Shown here: positions 17,501 through 25,620 of the stretch, piece by piece
How the letters are laid out: each line of letters begins with the position of its first letter
How positions within the stretch are numbered: the first letter of the stretch is position 1
Assembly (NCBI RefSeq): GCF_003259845.1
Contig: NZ_QLMJ01000002.1
Coordinates: forward strand, 1-64,000
Length of the DNA: 64,000 nucleotides
Direction of reading: 5' to 3'
Origin: Actinoplanes lutulentus
GTDB taxonomy: Bacteria > Actinomycetota > Actinomycetes > Mycobacteriales > Micromonosporaceae
The notes under the pieces: model-generated
Told to the model about the DNA's origin: nothing
The model's input: the letters and a program-made list of their open reading frames with translations, nothing else
Database searches by the model: none
Made by a program: the position numbers and the translations under genes

Positions 17501-18172
17501 GTGACCGTGACTTTCCAGCGGGCGCGAACCGAAGAGCAGCGGGAGATCCGCCGGCGGGCGATCCTCGACATGGCGTCGGCGATGCTCGACGAGATGCCGG
17601 TCGCCGCGGTGACGCTGAACGAGCTCAGTCGCCGGGTGGGCCTGGCGAAGCCGAACGTGCTGCGGTACTTCGAGTCCCGCGAGGCCGTGCTGCTCGAACT
17701 GCTGGACCACTTCCTGCGGGAATGGCTGGCCGAGTTGGCGGGCGAGCTGGCCGCCGGTGTCGACGAGAACCAGCCGATGGCCGAGCGGGCGGCGGCAGTG
17801 GCCGAGATCCTCAGCGGTTCGCTGTCCCGCCGGGTGGTGCTGTGCGACCTCTTCGGCGCGCAGGGCAGCGTCCTGGAGCACAACGTCTCGGTCGAGGTCG
17901 TGGCGCGGTACAAGCGCGCTTCTCTGGACCGGCTGACCACCATGACCGACCTGATCCAGAAATGCCTGCCCGAGCTGGGCGAGGACGCGACCCTGTTCAG
18001 CCTGCAGACCATGGTCCTGGCCGGCGCGCTGTCGGCGTACAGCACACCGCCGCCCAGCCTGCGGGCCGCCTATCAGGCCGAGCCCGAGCTGGCGCGGTTC
18101 CATCTGGAGCTGAAGGATTCCTTGAGGCTGGCGCTGACCGCTTCCCTGCTGGGTGTGCTGCCCCGGCGGTGA
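17501..18172 (+). CDS. TetR-family transcriptional regulator
   Basis: A 223-residue regulator with an N-terminal TetR helix-turn-helix (RRRAILDMASAMLDEMPVAAVTLNELSRRVGLAKPNVLRYFESREAVLLELL). The C-terminal ligand domain is of the TetR_C_17-like type (LFGAQGSVLEHNVSVEVVARYK). GTG 17501 is the first in-frame start; GTG 17507 is equally possible. The 17-bp palindromes immediately upstream make autorepression and control of the divergent dehydrogenase likely. The inducer is unknown. Confidence 0.88.
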   Translation: MTVTFQRARTEEQREIRRRAILDMASAMLDEMPVAAVTLNELSRRVGLAKPNVLRYFESREAVLLELLDHFLREWLAELAGELAAGVDENQPMAERAAAVAEILSGSLSRRVVLCDLFGAQGSVLEHNVSVEVVARYKRASLDRLTTMTDLIQKCLPELGEDATLFSLQTMVLAGALSAYSTPPPSLRAAYQAEPELARFHLELKDSLRLALTASLLGVLPRR

Positions 18173-18176
18173 CCGG

Positions 18177-18214
18177 CGATCCCGGCTCCCGGTCGTCGCT
18201 GGAAGCCGGGATCG
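18177..18214. terminator. Bidirectional hairpin between convergent genes
   Basis: A perfect 11-bp inverted repeat, CGATCCCGGCT / AGCCGGGATCG, with a 16-nt loop lies between the stop of the TetR gene and the stop of the converging DoxX gene. It has no long U tract, as is usual for high-GC actinomycete terminators. Confidence 0.6.
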
Positions 18215-18227
18215 TCAGGCGTTCACG

Positions 18228-18701
18228 TCAGGCTCGGTCGGCGACCGGTTCGCTCGCGGGTGCTGTCGTCGAGGGCGTGGTCCCGGCGTCGGCTGGTTTC
18301 GCGCGCCTGCTGCTGATCAGGGCGTCGACGGACCAGGGGCCGGCGCCGACGACGGCGATGAGCAGGAAGGTCCAGGCGTACAGGGCCGGGGTGACGCCGC
18401 CGTTCTCGATCGGCATCAGGCCGTCCGGCTGGTGGACCACGAAGTAGGCGTACGCCATCGAACCGGAGGCGAGGATCGCCGCGGGCCGGGTGAACAGGCC
18501 GGCGATGACCAGGGCGCCGCAGACGAGCTGGATGAGGGCGGCGTACCAGCCCGGCCAGACGCCCATCGGGACGGGCTCGCCGGTTCCGCGGCTACCGCCG
18601 AAGAGGCCGAAGAGGCTGGACAGGCCGTGGCAGGCGAACAGGAGGCCGACGGCGATGCGGAACAACGGCCAGGTGACGTTGGCGAACCGGGGGGAAGACA
18701 A
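18228..18701 (-). CDS. DoxX-family membrane protein
   Basis: A 157-residue protein with four hydrophobic helices (about 10-30, 52-70, 76-92, 104-124) and the DoxX pattern: PLFRIAVGLLFACHGLSSLFG, GLFTRPAAILASGSMAYAYFVVH. A short polar C-terminal tail follows. DoxX proteins are small quinone-associated membrane proteins implicated in thiosulfate or oxidative-stress redox reactions. The specific role here is unknown. ATG 18701 follows a plausible AGGAG. Confidence 0.8.
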   Translation of the reverse strand: MSSPRFANVTWPLFRIAVGLLFACHGLSSLFGLFGGSRGTGEPVPMGVWPGWYAALIQLVCGALVIAGLFTRPAAILASGSMAYAYFVVHQPDGLMPIENGGVTPALYAWTFLLIAVVGAGPWSVDALISSRRAKPADAGTTPSTTAPASEPVADRA

Positions 18702-18887
18702 TAGGGGCTCCTTGTCGGGAAACGGGCTAACCTGGCAATCGACGCTAGTCGCCGCCCGTTACGCCTTCCATCGAAGTTTATAAATGTTTTCTAAGAAGCG
18801 TCGGTGCTGCGCCTGCTCAGCCGTTTACGCGCAGGGGCGGCACTGGCCCGTGATCAGCTGCCGGGTCGCGTAATACAGTGCGCGCCC

Positions 18888-19460
18888 ATGGGACATGTTT
18901 TCGCTCGCCTCGCTGGTCACGGGGTGGTGCTGATGCCGTATTGGCCGTACACCTTCGAACTCCCCGACGCCGAGTCCGAGGTGGTGCTGGTGACGAACTG
19001 GCGTGCCGACGGCCCGGCGACGGCCCTCGTCGATCCGTCGGATGCGCAGAGCGTGCCCGGCGTCGTGGACGTCGAGCCTGGCCCGGACCACCCGTTCTGG
19101 GTCATCGAGACCTCAGGATTCGATGCGGTCTGGCCGCGCGGTTTCAGCGTCGAGTCGAGCGTTGCCCCGTACTGCCTCGTGGGTGAGCACGACTCGTCGA
19201 TCTCGGTGCAGGGCCCGGCGCACGTCGCCGACCCGGACGAGCTGATCGCGCCGGGCCAGACGGTCGTGGACCGCCGCACGATGGGTGAGGGCGTGCGAGT
19301 TCTCGAGCTGGCGTACGAGCATGACGGCGAACCGTGGTGGCAGGGCCTGTACCTGCTTCCGCGCAAGGGCGGGCGAGTGCTCGTCTTCACCGCGCAGTCC
19401 AGGGAGCCGGGCGTTACCGCCGCCCGGCACGGCGTGGAGTGGATGATGGGCCTGGCCTGA
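18888..19460 (+). CDS. Hypothetical protein, 190 residues
   Basis: No family is recognised. ATG 18888 is preferred over an upstream GTG at 18804, because the intervening codons are Arg/Leu-rich and shadow-like. The sequence is beta-rich and acidic (YTFELPDAESEVVLVTNWRADGP, FSVESSVAPYCLVGEHDSSISVQGP) and ends HGVEWMMGLA. No signal peptide or membrane helix is seen. Coding character is good on the plus strand. Confidence 0.6.
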   Translation: MGHVFARLAGHGVVLMPYWPYTFELPDAESEVVLVTNWRADGPATALVDPSDAQSVPGVVDVEPGPDHPFWVIETSGFDAVWPRGFSVESSVAPYCLVGEHDSSISVQGPAHVADPDELIAPGQTVVDRRTMGEGVRVLELAYEHDGEPWWQGLYLLPRKGGRVLVFTAQSREPGVTAARHGVEWMMGLA

Positions 19461-19526
19461 GTTCACGCGCGGTGGATCGCTCCGTCGAGCCGCACTGCGT
19501 GACCTCCCGAGCGGTAGGTGCCGATG

Positions 19527-20432
19527 TTATGCCGCGAGCAGGTCGGTGATCGCGGGCTCCAGCTCAGGGTGGGTGAATGCGAAACCCGCCTCGATCAACT
19601 TCTTGGGTACGCCTCGGCGGCCGGACAGTGCCAGGGCCGGGTCGGCGCGCAGGAACACCGAGCCGACGTGGACCACTGGAGCAGGGCTCGGCAGGCCGAT
19701 CGAGCGGTGCAACGAGCGGCGCAGCGTGGACATGAGCTCGGCGTTGCGTACCGGGTTGGGGGAGGTGGCGTGCACGATCCCGGACAGTGACGGGTCGTCC
19801 AGGCAGAAGCGCACGATGGCGCACATGTCCTCGACGTGCAGCCAGCTGATCCACTGCCGGCCGCTGCCCATCGCGCCGCCGAGACCCCAGCGGACGAACC
19901 CGGTCAGCCGGTCGAAGGCCGGGGTGCCCGGATCGAACACGATGCCGGTGCGCAACGTGACCCGGCGGGCAGCGGGGATCTCCGCGGCGGCGTCCTCCCA
20001 GGCCTGCGCCACACCGGCCATCTGGGGCGGGCCGTCAGCCGGTGGCGTGGACTCGTCGAGGACCGTCTCACCGGCGTCGCCGTAGATCGCGAGGGTGCTC
20101 ATCTGCAACAGCACCGGGATCGGCTGGTCCAGGTCGGCGCAGGCGCGGGCGAGCGCCCGGGTGGGCTCGGTGCGGGAGCTGGTCAGCAGGGCGATGTTGG
20201 CCGGGGTCGCCCGGCGGAACACCAACTCGCCGCAGAGGTCGAGCAGGGCGGCGCCGGCGAGTTCGGACGCCCAGCCGGCCTCGACGGTCCGGCCGTCCCA
20301 GCGCACGTGCCGGCCCCAGCGGACCGGGGTGGCCGAACGGCTCAGGACGACCACGTCGTGGCCCCGGCCGACAAGATCTTGAGCGATGCGCTGCCCGAGG
20401 GCGCCGGAGCCGCCGGCGATGACGACCTTCAT
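19527..20432 (-). CDS. NAD(P)-dependent epimerase-like protein (TIGR01777/YfcH type)
   Basis: A 301-residue extended-SDR protein starting KVVIAGGSGALGQRIAQDLVGRGHDVVVLSR (GGxGxxG nucleotide site). The C-terminal block with TSPNPVRNAELMSTLRRSLHR and LSGRRGVPKKLIEAGFAFTHPELEPAI is the signature of the TIGR01777 family, of unknown biochemical role. The ATG at 20432 overlaps the stop of the DUF2071 gene (ATGA), so the two are translationally coupled. Confidence 0.85.
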   Translation of the reverse strand: MKVVIAGGSGALGQRIAQDLVGRGHDVVVLSRSATPVRWGRHVRWDGRTVEAGWASELAGAALLDLCGELVFRRATPANIALLTSSRTEPTRALARACADLDQPIPVLLQMSTLAIYGDAGETVLDESTPPADGPPQMAGVAQAWEDAAAEIPAARRVTLRTGIVFDPGTPAFDRLTGFVRWGLGGAMGSGRQWISWLHVEDMCAIVRFCLDDPSLSGIVHATSPNPVRNAELMSTLRRSLHRSIGLPSPAPVVHVGSVFLRADPALALSGRRGVPKKLIEAGFAFTHPELEPAITDLLAA

Positions 20433-21142
20433 CGGGCGGGGGTGAAGGCGGGGCCCACGGTCATGGGCGGCAGCGGATTCCACACGGCGGGGACGTCCCG
20501 CATCAACAGCCCGCAGTCGGGCACCGCGGATCCCGGCGGGAACCGGTCCGGGTCGTCGAAGAACGAGGACCGTACCGACACCAGCTCCACCGGCGTGACC
20601 TGCCAATCCTTGACGGTCAGTGCGATGCCGTCGAGGCGGCTCGGATCAGGTGTGTCGGAGAAACCGGCTGCGCCGCGGCGGAAGAACTCCGACGCCTGGT
20701 CGACGCTGCCGAAGACCTGGCTGGCCGACAGGTCGGCTGCCATGCGGGCGTGGACGTCGACGCGTACCTCATCGCCGAAGGCGATCCGCAGCTCATCCGC
20801 GCTCTCCCGCACGTCGAACCGGCTGCGGTGGTGCCGCCCGGGGAAGACGCGGCCGCCGGCCCAGGCGTTGAGCCGCGACCCGGTGTCACGACGCGGGATG
20901 TAGACGCCGTAGGCGACACCGTCAGGCGTGTCCCATTCGACCGCGATCCGGTGCGCCCCGTTCTCACTGCGCAGACCGGCCAGCATGCTGAGCCGGATCA
21001 GGCAGATACCCGACACTGCCCACCCGTCGACGACCTGCGGGCGCAACGGCGCGGGCAGCAGTCGCGCGGTGACCTCCGGGTCGGTGCGGTAGTTCACGAG
21101 CAGGCGTCGCTGAACGACGCTGACCAGCCGCGGGGCTCTCAT
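20429..21142 (-). CDS. DUF2071 / acetoacetate-decarboxylase-like protein
   Basis: A 237-residue protein of the DUF2071 type: RRLLVNYRTDPEVTARLLPAPLRPQVVDGWAVSGICLIRL at the N-terminus and a beta-rich core (DTPDGVAYGVYIPRRDTGSRLNAWAGGRVFPGRHH). The fold is believed related to acetoacetate decarboxylase, but the catalytic lysine is not evident here and enzyme activity is unproven. It is the first gene of a two-gene operon with the epimerase. Two identical-type palindromes lie just upstream of its start. Confidence 0.78.
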   Translation of the reverse strand: MRAPRLVSVVQRRLLVNYRTDPEVTARLLPAPLRPQVVDGWAVSGICLIRLSMLAGLRSENGAHRIAVEWDTPDGVAYGVYIPRRDTGSRLNAWAGGRVFPGRHHRSRFDVRESADELRIAFGDEVRVDVHARMAADLSASQVFGSVDQASEFFRRGAAGFSDTPDPSRLDGIALTVKDWQVTPVELVSVRSSFFDDPDRFPPGSAVPDCGLLMRDVPAVWNPLPPMTVGPAFTPAR

Positions 21143-21163
21143 CGGGTTGCCTCCGTAAACGAA

Positions 21164-21212
21164 TTGAGCGGTCGCTCAAATGAAGACTACGGCGTCTTGA
21201 GCGACTGCTCAA
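21164..21212. promoter_or_regulatory. Two TTGAGCG palindromes upstream of the DUF2071 operon
   Basis: TTGAGCGGTCGCTCAA (21164-21179) is a perfect 16-bp palindrome, and TTGAGCGACTGCTCAA (21197-21212) is one base from perfect. They start 33 bp apart, about three helical turns. They sit between the DUF2071 start and the divergent DUF3592 gene. This type of palindrome is commonly bound by TetR-family repressors, but no regulator gene is adjacent. Confidence 0.65.
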
Positions 21213-21252
21213 CCCCGCTGATCGAATGGCCGCGGTGATCTACCGTCAAGCC

Positions 21253-21783
21253 ATGATCGAAGACGCCACCTGGCTGCCGTACGCCGTCACCGCCTTCCTC
21301 GTCGGCGTTCCGGCCCTGGTGGGCATCGCGCTGATCGTCGCGGCGGTCCGGCGGTGGCTCACCCTGCGTGCTCTCGCCGCATCCGGCCGCCCGGCGACCG
21401 CCCGCGTCGTCGACAACCAGATGGAATCCAGTTCCGAGGGGCAGATGAGCTTCCGGCCGGTCGTCACATTCCGTACCGAAGCAGGCCAGGAGGTGACGAC
21501 GCCGCTCGCCGACCTGGACGGGTTCCGCTCCCACATCGTCGGCACCGAGATCGCCGTGCTCTACGACCCGGAAAGGCCCTCCGAGGCGACACCGGCGCGC
21601 GGCAGCAACACACGACTGATCGCCACGGTCGTGTTCGGCGTGATCTTCCTGGTCTTCGCGGTGTGCGCGTACCGGCTCGGCAGCGCGATGATCAGCGACT
21701 TCCTGGACATGCCGGGCGGCTTCGGCCAGGACAACGGCTTCGGCCAGGACATCGACTTCGGCGAGGACACCGACATCCCCTGA
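21253..21783 (+). CDS. DUF3592-like membrane protein
   Basis: A 176-residue protein from ATG 21253. It has two membrane helices (WLPYAVTAFLVGVPALVGIALIVAAV and LIATVVFGVIFLVFAVCAYRLG) flanking a beta-rich extracytoplasmic domain (ATARVVDNQMESSSEGQMSFRPVVTFRTEAGQEV... GTEIAVLYDPERPSEA) typical of DUF3592. The C-terminus carries a short GFGQDNGFGQDIDFGEDTD repeat. Function is unknown. It shares the palindrome-containing promoter region with the DUF2071 operon. Confidence 0.75.
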   Translation: MIEDATWLPYAVTAFLVGVPALVGIALIVAAVRRWLTLRALAASGRPATARVVDNQMESSSEGQMSFRPVVTFRTEAGQEVTTPLADLDGFRSHIVGTEIAVLYDPERPSEATPARGSNTRLIATVVFGVIFLVFAVCAYRLGSAMISDFLDMPGGFGQDNGFGQDIDFGEDTDIP

Positions 21784-21809
21784 CGCCGCGAAGCGCATAG
21801 GCTGCGAGC

Positions 21810-22136
21810 ATGGTCCGCGATGAGCTGCTGCGCCTGCGAGCCCGCGCCCAGACCGAAGCGGCGACTCTCGCCCACGACCTCGAATCGGTGTTCGCGGCGT
21901 CCCGCGACTCCAATGCCGACGACGAGCACGACCCTGAAGGTGCCACCATCGGCTTCGAGCGCGCCCAGCTCACCGCGCTGCTGGCCGCCGCAAGAGACCG
22001 GATCGCCGAGGTCGACGCCGCGCTCGCCCGGGTCGACGCCGGAACCTACGGCGTCTGCGAGCGCTGCGCCCAGCCGATCGCCGCGGACCGCCTGGCAGCC
22101 CGCCCGTTCGCCCGCCACTGCATCACTTGCGCTTAG
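21810..22136 (+). CDS. DksA/TraR-family zinc-finger protein
   Basis: A 108-residue protein with the DksA/TraR layout: an N-terminal coiled coil (residues 1-80, ELLRLRARAQTEAATLAHDLESV... ERAQLTALLAAARDRIAEVDAALARVDAG) and a C4 zinc finger (YGVCERCAQPIAADRLAARPFARHCITCA). Related proteins bind the RNA polymerase secondary channel; actinomycete members are often uncharacterised. It is downstream of and co-oriented with the DUF3592 gene (26 bp gap) and possibly co-transcribed. Confidence 0.88.
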   Translation: MVRDELLRLRARAQTEAATLAHDLESVFAASRDSNADDEHDPEGATIGFERAQLTALLAAARDRIAEVDAALARVDAGTYGVCERCAQPIAADRLAARPFARHCITCA

Positions 22137-22147
22137 CGCGCCTCAGA

Positions 22148-22199
22148 CCCCTTGGGTACGCGGAAACGAGACCCCCCTTGGGTACGCGGAAACGAGACC
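22148..22199. repeat. Perfect 26-bp tandem duplication
   Basis: Positions 22148-22173 and 22174-22199 are identical 26-mers, each containing CTTGGGTACGC and ending AAACGAGACC. They fill the gap between the DksA-like stop and the stop of the converging SGNH gene. The same CTTGGGTACGC core recurs elsewhere in the window. Confidence 0.8.
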
Positions 22200-22200
22200 T

Positions 22201-23580
22201 TCACCGGGTGAAGCGCTCCAGCTGAGCCACGTCCACAGCCGCGCCCATCGCCAGGAACCCGGCCCGGTTCGGATGCAGGTGATCCCCGGCCCCACCGGCG
22301 CTGCTGTTGGTGTCGAACTCCGGCCGCAGATATCCCGGCCGCGCCGGATCCTCGGTCACCGCCGAGAAGTCCGCGACCCCGTCGAACAGCCCCGACGTGC
22401 GGATGAACGCGTTCACCTCGCGGCGCTCGGCGTCGGTCTCCGCGGTGCCGTAGAGCCCGAACGCCGTACCCGCCGACGGCGTCAGCGTCGCCCCGATGAT
22501 CTTGATGCCACGCGCGTGGACCCGGCGGATGATCTCCCGATACCCGGCGATCACCTGCTCCGCCGTGGCGCCGCCGCCCCCGAGATCGTTGATGCCTTCG
22601 AGCAGGATCACCGCGCGTACCCCAGGCTTGGCAAGAACGTCGCGGTCCAGCCGGTCGAGAGCCGGCGGCCCGTCGCAGGGTGTGCACCCGCCGGGCGTGC
22701 GACCGATCCGGGTGACCATGTTGCCGCCGATCGCCTCGGTGACCACGGAGATCGAGCGACGGCCCTGCGCCCGCGCGTCGAGACGGCGTTGCAGCACGTC
22801 GGGCCAGCGGTCGGCGCCGTTGATCGTGGAGAAGAAGCCGTCGGTGATCGAGTCGCCGAACGCCACCACCGTGGCCGTGTCACGCCGCTGCGCCTGCACC
22901 TCGGAGACGAAGAACCACGAGGTCGTCGAGTGCGGGAACGCCGTGTCGGCGAGGTCCGCGGTGTGGTCGCCCGCGTTCGGATCGGACAGATACGACGTGG
23001 TGAACGCCGCCGCGTGCCAGGTCATCGGCCCGCTCGCGCCCGCGACGAACACGCTCACCGCGAGACGCTGCGACCCCGCGTCGGTCACCCTCACCGATAC
23101 CGGATCGCTCAGCGTCGTCTGACCCTTGGGTACGGTGACCGAGCTGCGACCACCGAAGGTCAGTGCCCGATTCGTCCCGGGGGTCACCGTGCCGCCACTG
23201 GACTGCAGGCCCGCGTACGCGCGTCCGAAGGTGACCGGCCGGGTGCCGTACTCGTTGGTGAGCCGGATCCGCCAGCTGGTGCCGGTGACGCTGGGATCGA
23301 CGATCAGGCGCAGGGTCTGGTTGCGGGCCTGGTTGTCCGGGAGTGCTGCGCTCAGCAGCGGCGCGGTGTTGCCGGGGCCGGCCGGGCCGGGGGTTCCGGG
23401 CTGCGCGACGGAGTACCCGACCGGGTAGACACCCTGCGCGGATCCGGCCCAGGCGGCGGTCCAGGGCGCCGGTGTTCCGGTGGTGTGTGCGATCGGTTCG
23501 TGGGCGATCGCGGCCGCGGGGGCGAGGATCACCCAGGCGACGGCGGCGGTGACAGCTCTGCTCGGACGTGTGACTCGCAT
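22201..23580 (-). CDS. Secreted SGNH/GDSL hydrolase
   Basis: A 459-residue secreted esterase-like protein. The N-terminus is a Sec signal (RVTRPSRAVTAAVAWVILAPAAAIAHE). A beta-sandwich module (about 40-200) precedes the SGNH domain. Block I is VVAFGDSITDGFFST, the Gly block is EAIGGNMV, the Asn block is EGINDLGGGG, and the His block is GDHLHPNRAGF, so all four catalytic or oxyanion positions are present. Relatives act on ester-linked acyl groups of polysaccharides or lipids outside the cell. ATG 23580 has GGGAG 7 nt upstream. The longer frame to 23655 lacks a signal. Confidence 0.88.
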   Translation of the reverse strand: MRVTRPSRAVTAAVAWVILAPAAAIAHEPIAHTTGTPAPWTAAWAGSAQGVYPVGYSVAQPGTPGPAGPGNTAPLLSAALPDNQARNQTLRLIVDPSVTGTSWRIRLTNEYGTRPVTFGRAYAGLQSSGGTVTPGTNRALTFGGRSSVTVPKGQTTLSDPVSVRVTDAGSQRLAVSVFVAGASGPMTWHAAAFTTSYLSDPNAGDHTADLADTAFPHSTTSWFFVSEVQAQRRDTATVVAFGDSITDGFFSTINGADRWPDVLQRRLDARAQGRRSISVVTEAIGGNMVTRIGRTPGGCTPCDGPPALDRLDRDVLAKPGVRAVILLEGINDLGGGGATAEQVIAGYREIIRRVHARGIKIIGATLTPSAGTAFGLYGTAETDAERREVNAFIRTSGLFDGVADFSAVTEDPARPGYLRPEFDTNSSAGGAGDHLHPNRAGFLAMGAAVDVAQLERFTR

Positions 23581-23771
23581 GGTCACTCCCTCGTGGACGC
23601 CGATGTCCCATCGATGTTCATCGTTAGCACGTGTGCCGGGCACACTCAATGCCACGCACCGCTCTCACCGTCGGGTGAAAAGCCACCCGGGTCGGATTTG
23701 ATCGATTTATGTCGTTAGAGTGCCTGTTTCGGCGTACCCAAGAGGGGTTTGTCTTTGACGGGGGTGGCTTG

Positions 23772-24515
23772 ATGGGCAGGCGGACGGCTCGGGGTGGGGC
23801 GGCGCTGGTCGTGGCGGTGGCCATGGCGATGAGCGCGTGCGGAGGCAACGGCGCGACACCGGAGGCCGGTGGCGGCGTGAAGCCGACCGAGGCGGCGAAG
23901 GACGCGAGCACCGCGCTGATCGACGCCGCGACGACGCTGCAGAAGCAGTCGTTCAAGAGCGTCATCGACATGGGTGAGGCCGGGACGGTGAACGGCGTGA
24001 TGGACCCGGTCACCAAGACCGGCGAGTTCCTGATGGAGGCCGAGTCCGACGGCACCACGGTCAAGACCGAGATGCGGATCGTCGGCGGCGTCAACTACGT
24101 CAGGCTGACCATTCCGGGCGCCGACATCCCGGGCATGGACGGCACGACGTGGCGCAAGCTCAGCGGCGCCGGCGGCACCGGCACGCTCGGCGGATTCGAC
24201 GCCTCCGACACCGTGAAGAGCCTGGAAGCCGCCAGTGAGGTGGCCTGGGCCGGCGACGACGCGGTGACCGGGACCATCGATCTGACCAAGGCCGGGCAGC
24301 AGCTCGGGATGGGCGCGGACGTCGCCGACAAACTCGCGACCAAGACGGTGCCGTTCCAGGCGGGGTTCGACGGTGAGGGGCGCCTCGTCCGTTACTCGGT
24401 GACGGTGCCGGGCGTGGGGTCGGAGCCCGCCACCACGATGAACATGACGTATTCGGACTTCGGCCTGCCGGTCACGGTGAAGGCGCCGGCGGCGTCGGAG
24501 ATCGCGACCAGCTGA
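23772..24515 (+). CDS. Secreted lipoprotein (LppX/LprG-like pattern)
   Basis: A 247-residue lipoprotein. The signal RRTARGGAALVVAVAMAMSACGG has lipobox MSAC. The mature part (ASTALIDAATTLQKQSFKSVIDMGEAGTVNGVMD... TTMNMTYSDFGLPVTVKAPAASEI) has the alternating strands and final YSDFGxPVxVxAP segment of LppX/LprAFG-like or related actinomycete lipoproteins. In mycobacteria these carry lipids through the cell envelope, but a specific ligand is not implied here. ATG 23772 fits the signal length. A strong terminator follows at once. Confidence 0.78.
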   Translation: MGRRTARGGAALVVAVAMAMSACGGNGATPEAGGGVKPTEAAKDASTALIDAATTLQKQSFKSVIDMGEAGTVNGVMDPVTKTGEFLMEAESDGTTVKTEMRIVGGVNYVRLTIPGADIPGMDGTTWRKLSGAGGTGTLGGFDASDTVKSLEAASEVAWAGDDAVTGTIDLTKAGQQLGMGADVADKLATKTVPFQAGFDGEGRLVRYSVTVPGVGSEPATTMNMTYSDFGLPVTVKAPAASEIATS

Positions 24516-24523
24516 GAGCGGGA

Positions 24524-24553
24524 CCGGCCCGGTGCTTGGCGCACCGGGCCGGT
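24524..24553 (+). terminator. Intrinsic terminator after the lipoprotein gene
   Basis: A perfect 13-bp stem (ACCGGCCCGGTGC / GCACCGGGCCGGT) with loop TTGG begins 9 bp after the stop codon and is followed by TCTTC. Confidence 0.8.
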
Positions 24554-24567
24554 TCTTCGGGAGAGGG

Positions 24568-24780
24568 TCAGTCGGTGATGGAGATGTCGTCGATGAAGCC
24601 GCGGTAGGCGCCGGTCTTGGCGGGCTGGTCGTAACCGATATGCTGCCGTTGTACTTCTGCGGGTAGATCCAGTAGCTGAGCACGATGGACGCCTGCACGC
24701 GGATGCCGCTGAGGTTGATCGTGCGCATGTACGCGTACGACTGGGTGGCGTTGTTGTCCATGCCGGAGATCCCGACGCGC
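24568..24780 (-). pseudogene. C-terminal fragment of a secreted-type protein, frameshifted
   Basis: The minus strand encodes about 70 residues of convincing protein: MDNNATQSYAYMRTINLSG, then IVLSYWIYPQKYNGS, and after a change of frame IGYDQPAKTGAYRGFIDDISITD and a stop. The two pieces join if an extra AT dinucleotide near 24637 is removed, so this is a frameshifted remnant. The composition (aromatic beta strands, SYWIYPQ) suggests the end of a carbohydrate-binding or lamin-G-like extracellular domain. Its 5' part is missing: the sequence changes at about 24780 into a Fic fragment on the other strand. Confidence 0.6.
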
Positions 24781-24782
24781 CG

Positions 24783-25043
24783 GCGTACGCACGTGCGGCG
24801 ATGGCCCACCTGAACCTCGTGGCCGTCCACCCGTGGCGCGACGGCAACGGCCGGACCGCACGAGCACCGCACACCCTGGTCCTGGCCCGCGCCGGCGAAC
24901 TCGCCCCCGAGTTCTCCTCCATCGAAGAGTGGCTGGGCGAGCAGACCAACACGCCGCACTACTACGAAGCCCTCCGCACCACCCAGGGCGGCAGCTTCCA
25001 GCCGCAACCCGAGCGCAGGTCCTCGTTGAATAGACTCCGATGA
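24783..25043 (+). pseudogene. C-terminal fragment of a Fic-family gene
   Basis: The reading frame AYARAAMAHLNLVAVHPWRDGNGRTAR... is the active-site region of a Fic protein with a canonical motif (HPWRDGNGRTAR). It continues LVLARAGELAPEFSSIEEWLGEQTNTPHYYEALRTTQGGSFQP, as in full-length actinomycete Fic proteins. The N-terminal half (normally 150 or more residues) is absent, and the end SSLNRLR departs from the family, so both ends are lost. An in-frame ATG at 24801 could give an 80-residue product, but this is probably debris. It abuts the oppositely oriented fragment at about 24780. Confidence 0.7.
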
Positions 25044-25444
25044 TGAGTGTGGTCTGGGCGGCGACCGAGCTGAGATCCCGCCGCTTCTCTCCCGCCGTGG
25101 TGCGGTCCGACCCGGCGGAGCTGGAGGACCGATTCCGCCGGCTGCGCAGCCGGCGCATCCGTGGCTACATCGAAGTGGGGATCCCGGACTCCGAGTCCCC
25201 GAAGCTGACCATCGGCTTCCGCGGCGAGTACGCGGTCATCCACATGGTCGCGGGCCCACAGTCCTTTCTGCTCGCCGGCGACGACAGCGTGCCCGACGAG
25301 GCCTACGTCGAGCTGCCGGTCATGGACGAACTGGCCCGGTTCACCGGCGACGTCGTCCTGCGGGTTCATCGCGGGTGGGACCTGATGCGCGCCTTCATCC
25401 GCACGGGTCGGGCCGCCGACCTCGGCGAGTGGCGCGCGTTGTAG
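25040..25444 (+). CDS. Imm1-like immunity-family protein
   Basis: A 134-residue intact frame starting with overlapping ATGATG. A beta-rich core (RGYIEVGIPDSESPKLTIGFRGEYAVIHMVAGPQSFLLAG, PDEAYVELPVMDE) is followed by a C-terminal helix and strand DLMRAFIRTGRAADLGEWRAL. The last part resembles the Imm1 family ending, in which a helix leads to TGxRPxxxxW. Imm1 proteins protect against deaminase or nuclease toxins of contact-dependent systems. The match is from memory of the pattern and is moderate. It survives intact inside a region of gene fragments, overlapping the end of the Fic fragment by 4 bp. Confidence 0.5.
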   Translation: MMSVVWAATELRSRRFSPAVVRSDPAELEDRFRRLRSRRIRGYIEVGIPDSESPKLTIGFRGEYAVIHMVAGPQSFLLAGDDSVPDEAYVELPVMDELARFTGDVVLRVHRGWDLMRAFIRTGRAADLGEWRAL

Positions 25445-25474
25445 CCGGGGGAACTGCGCTGCGCGGACGAAATG

Positions 25475-25620
25475 GCCCGGACCGCCGGCGACCACCATTA
25501 CCCGGTTGTGGTCGTCCTGGCGGGCCCGCTCAACCGCGTGCAGCACCAGCTCGTACGCCACCCGCTGCTCATCGAGCAACGTGAAGTGCGACCGTTCCTT
25601 CAGTTTCTCGGGCGGCGAAC
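25475..25620 (-). pseudogene. Fragment of a DUF2075-type P-loop ATPase gene
   Basis: On the minus strand the frame EKLKERSHFTLLDEQRVAY continues ELVLHAVERARQDDHNRVMVVAGGPG. It matches the segment immediately before and into the Walker A loop of DUF2075 (AAA-like) proteins, which normally read GGPGTGKS. The frame breaks off inside the loop (GGPGH), so the ATPase is truncated exactly at its nucleotide site and cannot be functional. Confidence 0.6.

Noticed and set aside
22148..22199. Possible CRISPR remnant or att site
   Set aside because: Copies are directly adjacent without a spacer, and no integrase, tRNA target or cas gene is near.
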